This document shows positions 54,501 to 63,500 of a stretch of DNA of 64,000 bases, one piece after another. Made by a program: the position numbers and the translations under genes. Source of the stretch: Pseudonocardia hierapolitana (GTDB lineage: Bacteria > Actinomycetota > Actinomycetes > Mycobacteriales > Pseudonocardiaceae); contig NZ_VIWU01000001.1 in assembly GCF_007994075.1 (NCBI RefSeq), positions 4,030,001 to 4,094,000 of the forward strand. Direction: 5' to 3'. How positions within the stretch are numbered: the first letter of the stretch is position 1; each line of letters opens with the position of its first letter. The notes under the pieces are model-generated. The model was given only the letters and a program-made list of their open reading frames with translations, had not been told where the DNA came from and searched no databases.

Positions 54501-57500
54501 GTGGCGGCTGGGTGGGCCGGGGGTCAGCGCACCGCTGCTGGTGGATGCCGACTTCCCCGCCTCGACCCCGCTGCTCGACCCGAGGCTCGGAACCTTCGAG
54601 CTGGTCGCGCGGCTGTGGCGGGCCGCGGGCGGTCCCGTGCTGGCGTCCGGTTCGCTGACCGTCCGGCAGGTCTTGCACGACGGGGCGGTGTACTCGCTGA
54701 TCGTCGAGGGTGACGAGCTCGTGCGGCTGCTGGTCGTCGAGCAGCCGGCGGCCCCGACGACCGGGCGGCAGGCATGGAAGGTTCTCGCCGCATCGCTGCC
54801 GACGTTCGCCAACCCGCACGGCCACCGCGAGAACGCCGAGGGCGCGGTCGAGGTGGGCAGCCCCGAAGCGGCCGCGCTGATGGGCACCGGGGCACCCGTG
54901 GGCTGGGAGCTGCGCGCCGACGGCACCTTGTGGCTGGTGCCCGGGCCGAGCACCGAGGCACTGGTGCCGGCGGCCGGCACCGTGGCCGGCGCCGAGCTCA
55001 CCGTGCTCACCCGGAGCCGGCGCGCGTACGCCGACACCGACGCCGAGAACCGGCTGCTGACGGCTGTCGTCGAGGCAGCGTTCGCCCGAACCGGCTGGAC
55101 GGCCGTCACTCGCGACGGCGGTGAGCACCGACCGCACGCCGGTGCGGCGATCCGGGGAGGCGTCCTGCCCGGCGAGGAGCCGCTGCAAGAGGCGCTGCGG
55201 CGGGGTGTGGCTGGGCCGCGGGATCCGGCCCGGCTGCCGGAGTCACCGCGAGGACCTCCGCCGGGGTCGGGGCCGGCGGCCGAGACCGGCGCGACCGACA
55301 CCGGTACCGCGGGCGGTGGCGGGCGGGGCGGCCCGCTGGCGGTCGGTGATCTGGTCACCCCGGTCGTCAGAGCGGTGCTGCGGCGGATGCCCGAGCTCGT
55401 GTTGTACATGCGTTCGGTGGCGTGGTGGCAGTTCCCGCTGTTGCCGCGGCCGTCGCCGCGGTGGGCGCCCCCGATCTGGACGTGGGACGCGGAGGCGTCG
55501 ACGGTTGCCGCGTTGCGTGACGCCGGGGTGTCGAACCCACGTGAGGTGCTGGTCGCGTTCGGGTGGGTGCATCCGGTGGACGCCCCCAACGGGGCGATCG
55601 TGATCTTCCAACACGTGTTGGAGGAGGTGCATCGGCTCGTCGAGTCCGGTCGCCTGAACCCGGAGTGGTTCACCGACCTGATCGCCTACGAGACCCGGTT
55701 CCGGATCGAGGGGCACACCCGCTCGGCGGACGGCCGCTCGCGACAGGAGGTCGCCGCCGAGCTGCTCGAGCGTCTCGACCGGGCCCGCCGGACGCCGCCG
55801 CCGACCGTGCGGCAGCTGCTGCAGCACACCGGCGTCGGCCCCGTGCGCGGCATGCTGCTGCGGTACCTGATCCCGCGCGACGCGGAGGCGTCGGTGCGCC
55901 GGCACGAGCGGTTCGGCAGCCCACTGGTCCGCCGGGTCGTGATGGGCACCGTGGGGCGGCTGACCGTGCCTTGGGAGGGCCGCCTCTCCCGCAACTACCG
56001 GCTCGACGGGAGGCAGCCCCCGTTGGAGGCGGTGACCAGGTTCGCGCTCGGCGGCAGCGTGTTCAACGAGATGCTCCACCTCGCGGTGGTGATCTCCACG
56101 AGCGCGCAGATGTTCGACGAGGCGACGGCAGGGGGGTTCGGCTCGGAGTTCTGGGATGACGCGGGGCTCTTCGTGTGGAACACCCTGCTGGTCGCGTTGC
56201 AGCGCTACAACCGGGCCCGCGCGGTCCGGGCGGCGGACCGCTTGCTGACCAGGAACGGCTACCGGTCCGACTTCCGCAACTGGGCCGGGCTGGACGAGCG
56301 GGCGGTGCGGCGCTACTACGAGGCCGAGCGTGCCGGGCCCGGCCCCCGGCACGACATCGCACCGGGTGGCGACGGTGGGGCGGTGGTGCTCGGCGAGGAT
56401 CTGGTGAGCGCGCAGCGGGCGCAGGTGGTGCGAGACCTGCGCACGCAGGCCGGCAAGCTGGTCCCGCTGGAGGGGCTGGCGTTCCGGATGCCGCCGGGAC
56501 CACCCGGCGTCCGGGTGCTGGTGGCGGGCGATGACGTCGTGGTCTCCCATGCCGACCGGCTGGTGGCGTTCGGATGGAAGGACCATGCGGTACCGCAGGC
56601 CCGCAACGGTGTCGTGGTCGTCACCCTGGCGATGCTCGAAGAGATCTCCGGACACGTTCGGGCCGGTCGGTTGCCGGCGCGGTGGTGGTACCGGCTCCTC
56701 GTCCACGAGCGCGACTTCCACCTGCACGGCGACGAGCACACCGGCCACCGACACGCCGCACATGCCGCCGAGTTGGCCGCGCCGCTGATCGCGGCCATGG
56801 CGCTCGCCGACCGCGACTCCGCGTGGTACCGGTCCGGTCAAGCGGTCAGCGCGCTGGGCTCGCAGGTCTCGACGTTGCTGGTGCCGTGGATCGCGGTGAC
56901 GGTCCTGGACGCCTCGACGCTGCAGGTCAGCGTCCTGACGTTCCTGTCGGCCGTCGCCTTCCTGCTGGTGTCGCTGCCCGCGGGCTCCTGGCTGGAGGGG
57001 GTGCGGAAGCGGCCGCTGATGATCCGCATCGAGCTCTCGCGCGTGGTGCTGCTGGCATCGATTCCGCTCGCCGCGTTGGCCGGGGTGTTCAGCCTTGCCC
57101 AGCTCTACGCGGTGGTCGGCGGTCTCGCTCTGCTGGAGGTGTTCTTCCAGATCGCCGCGCAGTCCCATGTCGACGCGCTCGCCGGCGGCGACCAGCGACG
57201 CCTGCGCGACATCCGCGCGAAGCTGCTCACCGACCAGTCCGTCGCGCGAGCGGCCGGGCCGACCCTGGGGGTGTCGCTGGCCTCCGCGATCGGCACCGTG
57301 ACCGCGATCGTCGCCGATGCCGCCTCCTATGCGTTCAACGCGTTCGCGCTGACCCGCGTCCGCACCATCGAAGGCAGCCCTGCACCGGGCGAGCGCGCGT
57401 CGACCAGGGCGGGAGCGTTCAGCACGCTGCGCGGCATCACCGAAGGCGTGCGTTTCGTCGCAGGCCATCCGGTGCTCGGCAGGACGAGTGCGGTGTACGC

Positions 57501-60500
57501 GACTGCGAACTCCTTCTCCGCGGCGACCAGCGCGCTGCTGGTCGTGTTCCTGGTCAAGTCGCTCGACGCCTCGTCGCTCCAGTTCGGCGCCGTCACCAGC
57601 GTTGCCGCGCTCGGCGGTGTTCTCGGCGCCCGGCTCGCGCGTCAGCTGCTCCAACCTCCACCCACCGCCGCGCCGGTGGGGTGGTCCGGCCGGCTCAAGG
57701 CGAAACGGGTCGGCAACGCACGGCTCTTCTGGATCGCCACGGTCTGGCCGGGGCCGCTCTACCTGCTGTTGCCGCTGGCACAGCCCGGGTGGGGGATCCT
57801 GCTCGTCGCCGCCACCCTGACTGTCGCGAGCGCGTCGGCTGCAGTGTCGATGGTCGTCACCGGTCCCTACCGTGCTTCAGTCACGCCGCCGGAGCTGGAA
57901 ACCCGCACCCTCGCCGCAATCGAGTGGATCTCCCGGATCGGCATGGCACCCGGTGCCCTGCTCGCCGGCTTCGCCGCGACGCAATTCGGGCTGGTGCCCA
58001 CATTGCTCGTCGCCGGTCTCGGCCGATGGGCACCGGCCCTGCTGCTGGTGTCGTCCCCACTGCGCACCGCCCGGGAGTTCGGACAGATCTCGGCCGGCAA
58101 CGGTGCTGCCGTCCAGGGTGGTTTCCTGCCCGGGGAGGAACCGCTGCTGGCTTCGCTCCTGCGGGCGGCGCTGCGGCGGGGGATCGCGAGACCGGTGGAC
58201 CCGGCCGAGCTGCCGGGCGTCCCGCGCGGCACGCCGGTCCGGGCGGTCGTCGTTCCGGGTGCCTTCCTGCGGGTGCGGGGCCTGGGCCGGGTGGCGGACC
58301 ACTTGGGTGCCTACACACTGCACACCGAGCGCGGGCCGGTGGTCGTGTTCACCGACGAGATGTTCGCGCGGCTGCGTGCCGCCGGTCTGCTCGGCGAGAT
58401 CCTGCGCATCGAGATCGAGGACCGGGTACAGGGCCGGCGCACCGAGGACGCCCACCAGCGACGCGTCGACGCGGTGCTGGGGTGGCTGCCCCGCCTCGGG
58501 CAGGCGGAGCCGACCGCGCGCGAGGTCGAGCGGCTGACCGGCGCGATCGTGGCGTTGCTGCGGGGGAGTCCGGAGGGCGTGCTCGGTGTGCGCGACGTCG
58601 AGCGCCGGTTCTCGCTCACGGGCAAGACGCTCCGGTACGTGGTGGGGGCATCCGGTGGCGAGCTGTTCGTCTCCGACGACGGTTCGCGGGTGGCGCTGAC
58701 CGGTTCCCGGTCCACCGGCGGCGCGGCGATCCGGGGTGGGTTCCTGCCGGGTGAGGAGCCGGTGTTGCAGGCGGTGCTGCGGGAGTCGCTGCGGCGGGGT
58801 GTGGCGAAGCCGCTGGACCCGGCCCGGTTGCCGGCGTCGCCGCGCGGTCCGCCGCCGGCACCGGTGGTCCGGGTTCCCGGCGCGTTCCTGCGGGAGCGGG
58901 GCCTGAACCGGGTGGCCGACCACCTGGGCGCTTACACCTTGCACACCGAGGACGGCCCGGTGGTGTTCTTCACCCTGCGGATGTTCGCTCGGCTGCGCGC
59001 CGCCCGTCTGCTGGACGAGATCCTCTGGATCGAGATCGACGACCGGGTGCACACCCTGCGCGACGAGGACGCCCACCAACAGCTGGTGGACGCGACCATG
59101 GAGCGGCTGCCTTCGCCGCGCAGGCGTCCAGAGGCGACTGCGCGCGAGATCCTCCGGGTGACCGGCGAGATCGTGGCGGTCCTGCGCGAGAGCCCCGACG
59201 GTGTGCGGTCTGCCAACGACGTCGCGGAGCAGTTCTCGCTCAGCGTCCGCGAGCTGCGCTACGTGGAGTGGGCATCCGAGGGAGAGCTGTTCATCTCGGA
59301 CGACGGGTCCAAGCTTGCGCTCACCGAGGTCATGCGCGAGTGGTGGCTGGGCAACGAATTCCGGGTGAGCGACGCCGAACGGGCCGCGCATTTCGCGATC
59401 TGGGAGGACTTCATCAAGGCGCGTCAGGCCAAGCATTCGGAACTGGCCAACGTGCCGTGGCAGGACCTGTCCGGTGTTCGGGGATACGTCAAGCGGAGTG
59501 CGATCTTCAACGGGCCCCTGCGGTCGTTGGCGCTGACCGAGATGGCCGGTCTGACCTCTCAGATCCGGTTGCTGGTTTCGGGGCTGAACCAGATCCCGTT
59601 CCGCGGTTGGGTGAACCGCGGCGTCTTCTTCGGCAGCAGGGAAGAGGCGGCCCGGTACGTCGAGCGTTACGTGCCGGGGCGGACCGTGACCGAGTCGCAG
59701 GTGATCAGCACCAGCAAGTACAAGGGGTACCGGGCGACGGTTCGGTTCCGGATCTTCTCGATCACCGGTGGGGATGGCCAGCTGGTCTCGTGGAGCAAGA
59801 CGGACTACGAGGTCGTGTTCCGCCCGGGCACGACGTTCCACGTCGTCCACCGGCACGAGCGTCGGCGCGGGCGTTGGACGATCGTCATGGTCGAGGCAGG
59901 CCCGGAGGGGCCGGGTGCACCGTGGCCCGGAGTCCGCGACGAGGCTCGGCGGGCCGAGCTGGCCGCTCGGGTCGCGCGCAGCGGCAAGTTCATCCCGGAG
60001 GCGCACAGCCACACGCTGAAGCGGATCGGCGACCGGATCGACGACATGATGCTCTTCGCGTCGGGACCGGTCGTCCTCATCTCCATGGTGGTCCTCCTGC
60101 CGCTGTGGCTTGCGGCTGTGGTCGTGGCCGGTGCGTTGCTGGTCGTCACCATCGGGCTGGCCTTCGCGTTGCGGCCGTTCACGATGCTCGGCCGCGGGCT
60201 CCTCCACCTCGGCTACCACGCATGGTCGGCAGCGGGTGCGGCGAGCGGATCGCTGTTGCGCCAGTCCCCTCACCTGTCGAGCGGAACGCTGGGCATCCGC
60301 CCGCTCGGCGAGAACGAGCAGCATGCGCTCGCCGACGCGTTGCCGTGGGCGTCGGCGAGGACCTCGCCGGGGCTACCGCACCACCTCCACAGCGCATGGG
60401 ATCTGATCAAGGTGCGGTGGTGGGTGCTCGGGCCGCTCCAGCACGCGCTGCCGGGCTGGCGGATCCGCATGGTCGCGACCGGGCACGTCACCAGGGAACT

Positions 60501-63500
60501 GGTCCGCGGAGGAATGGACCTTGAGACGGCCCGGACGCTCGCCCGCCAGCTGGTGGTGTCCGTGGACGCCGCCCATCATGCGGTCTACGTCACCACCGAC
60601 ATGGTGCTGGCGACCCTGCGGAACACCGACAACCACCGCCTGCTGGACAAGCACTGGTGGGCCGAGCTGTTCTCCGGATCCACGCGGCGCGAGACCACCG
60701 CGGTGGAGAGCCTCGACGGCTTCATCGGTCTGTTCACCGGCCCGGCCTCCGCGGCCGCCGCCGCACCGCCCGCCCGCTGGCCCGGCCGGCCGGCGCCGCG
60801 TAGATGGACCGACTGCACCGCTTGCGGCCAGCGGCACTGGGGCGCATACGGCGCGGCCGGAATGCTGCTCGTGCACCGCGCGCCGGACGGGACGAACTGG
60901 GTGCTCATGCAGCACCGGTCGAGCCGGAACCAGCACGCGGGCACCTGGTCGCTGCCCGGTGGGGCTCTCGAGCAGGGGGAGACCGCCGAGCAGGCCGCGG
61001 TCCGGGAGACGCTCGAGGAGACCGGGCTCCGCGCTTCGGTCGACTACACGTTGGCCGGGCGGAGCTACGTCGACGACCACGGCAACTGGGCCTACACGAC
61101 GGTGCTCGCCCACGCCGCCTCGCTGGTCCGGCCCCGCATGTCGGGGAAGGCGAGGAAGGAGAGCATCGAACTGCGATGGGTCCGGGTCGACGAGCTGCAC
61201 ACGCTGCCGCTGCACCCGGGTCTCGCGGCGACCTGGCCGGCCGTGTCCGCCGCCCTGCTGGCCGGCACCGTCCGCGGCGGCGACGGTGCCGCGATCCACG
61301 GTGGGTTCCTGCCCGGTGATGAGCCGCTGCTGCAGTCGGTGCTGAGGTCGGCGTTGCGGCGCCGCGTGGCCAAGCCGATCAACCCGGCCGAGCTGCCTGC
61401 GTCGCCTCGTGGACCGCCGGTGCAGGTGGTCCTGGTGCCGGGTGCGTTCCTGCGCGTGCGCGGCCTGGGCCGCGTGGCGGACCACCTGGGCGCCTACACG
61501 TTGCACACGGAAGAGGGCGCGGTCGTCGTCCTCACCGACGAGATGTTCGCGCGGCTGCGTGCGGCCGGGTTGCTCGGCGAGATCCTGCGGATCGAGATCG
61601 ACGACCGGGTCCGGGGCCTGCGCAGCGAGGAGGTCCACCAACGGCACGTCGACGCGGTCATGGGCCGGCTGCCGCGGTCGGCCGCGCACGCGGAGCCGAC
61701 CGCGCGCGAGGTCGAGCGGCTGACCGGCGCGATCGTGGCGTTGCTGCGGGGGAGTCCGGAGGGCGTGCTCGGTGTGCGCGACGTCGAGCGCCGGTTCTCG
61801 CTCACGGGCAACACGCTCCGGTACGTGGTGGGGGCATCCGGTGGTGAGCTGTTCGTCTCCGACGACGGTTCGCGGGTGGCGCTGACCGATGTGATGCGCG
61901 AGTGGTGGCTGGGCCACGAGTACCGGGCCACCGACGCCGAGCGCGCCGAGTACCGCGAGCTGCTCGGCACGCACCGGATGCGCCTGATGAAGCGGGGTTT
62001 GATCGCGCCGTCGCTCCGGAGGTTGCTCGCCTGGCATCCCGAGCTGGCCGGCGTGCCGGCCGAGGACCTGCTCGCGGGCCGCGACTACACGAGGTGGGGC
62101 TCCCGGTTCAACCGCGCGCTGCGCTCGGTGGACGTCGCCGAGCTCGCCAGGTGGACGGTGCACATCCGCATGCTGGTGTCCGGGTTGAACCAGCTCCCGG
62201 TCCGCGGCTGGGTGAACCGGGGGGTGTACTTCGAGAGCGCCGGCTCGGCGAACCGGTTCGTGGAGCGCTACGTGCCCGGCCGGACGGTGACCGAGTCGCA
62301 GATCATCAGCGCCAGCAAGCGCAAGGGCTTCTCGCCGACGGTGAAGTTCCGGATCTTCTCGGTCACCGGGGGGTACAGCGGGCTGGTCTCGAGCGTCCCC
62401 GCTCACCACGAGGTGACCTTCCGGCCCGGCACCACCTTCCACGTGCTGTACAAGCAGCAGGACCGGCGGGGGCGCTGGACACTCGTCCTGGTCGAGGCGG
62501 GCCCCGAGGGGCCGGAGGCGCCGTGGCCCGGACTCCGGGACGAGGTCCTGCGCGGTGCGCTGGCCGCCCGCATCGCCCGCGGGGGCAAGTACCGGTCGCT
62601 GTACCACGTGGCGACGTTGAAGGACCCCGTCGAGCGGCTCTTCACGAAGGGGGAGACCCCGTCCCCGGGCCGCTACCTCCTGTTCGGGGCGGGGATGGCG
62701 GTGGCCGTCGTCCTGGTGACCGCGCTCGGTCCGCCGTTGGTGGTCGGATTCCCGGTCTACGTGGCGGCGCACCGCCTCGCCCGGGAGGTCGTTCATCTCA
62801 CCCATCGCTCGTGGCTGGCCGGGCACCGCTGGACGTGGCGGCTGCTCCGGCGGGTTCCCGTCGTGCCGGACGCGGTGGTCGGTACCCGTCCGTTCACCGA
62901 GAACGAGCAGGGGGAGATCCGCACGGCGTTGGCGCAGGCGTGGGAGGCCGCGGCGGGCCGGTCCCCGCGGGGATCGGGCAGCGCACGGGCGTTGCTCCGG
63001 TCGGAGCGGTGGGTGCTCGGGCCGCTGCGCACCCGGCTGCGCGGCTGGGAGGTGCGGGTGGTGGCGCCCACGAACCTGGCCCAGGTCCTGGCGGGTCGCG
63101 GGACGGATGCCGTGGAGGCGGTCCGGCTCGCCAACCGGCTGGTGGTGTCCCTCGACGCCACCGACAGGGTGGCGTACCTGACCACCGAGATGGTGGGCGC
63201 GACCGTGCGTCACACCAAGGAGTACCGCCTGCTGGGCAAACACTGGTGGGGCGGGTTCCTCGGCCTGCTCGCCGAGCACGGCTCGGCCGGCCTCGCCGGC
63301 GGCGCTTCCGTCGAGAGCCTGGACGGCTTCCTCGGTCTCGTCCGCAGCCGGCTCGGTGTGCCCACGGCCCCGCCCGCAGTTCGTCACCCACGCTTCGGGA
63401 AGCCGCGGTGGACCTCCTGCACGGGCTGCGGTCACCGGCATCGGGGACCGGCGGGCGCAGCGGGCCTGCTGCTCGTGCATCGCGCACCGAACGGGACGCG

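Larger units (their letters stand above)
58723..61275 (+). repeat. C-terminal unit copy 1: C module - ART - TM - CxxC - Nudix
   Basis: The C module (58,723-59,320) leads via a TEVMREWWLG segment to ART-like domain 2 (59,326-59,995), two membrane segments (60,031-60,190), a globular part (60,270-60,720), a CxxC-containing turn and a Nudix domain. The whole unit of about 2.55 kb is repeated at 61,288-63,890, so a tandem duplication built the end of the visible protein. Confidence 0.85.

Noticed and set aside
16999..55188. Very long open frames on the minus strand inside the giant-gene region (e.g. 16,999-26,721, 26,809-36,477, 39,490-44,586, 45,754-51,081, 51,121-55,188)
   Set aside because: Their translations are Arg/Pro/His-rich and show no domain motifs. 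They are antisense shadows of a high-GC + strand gene in which family motifs are found in order.
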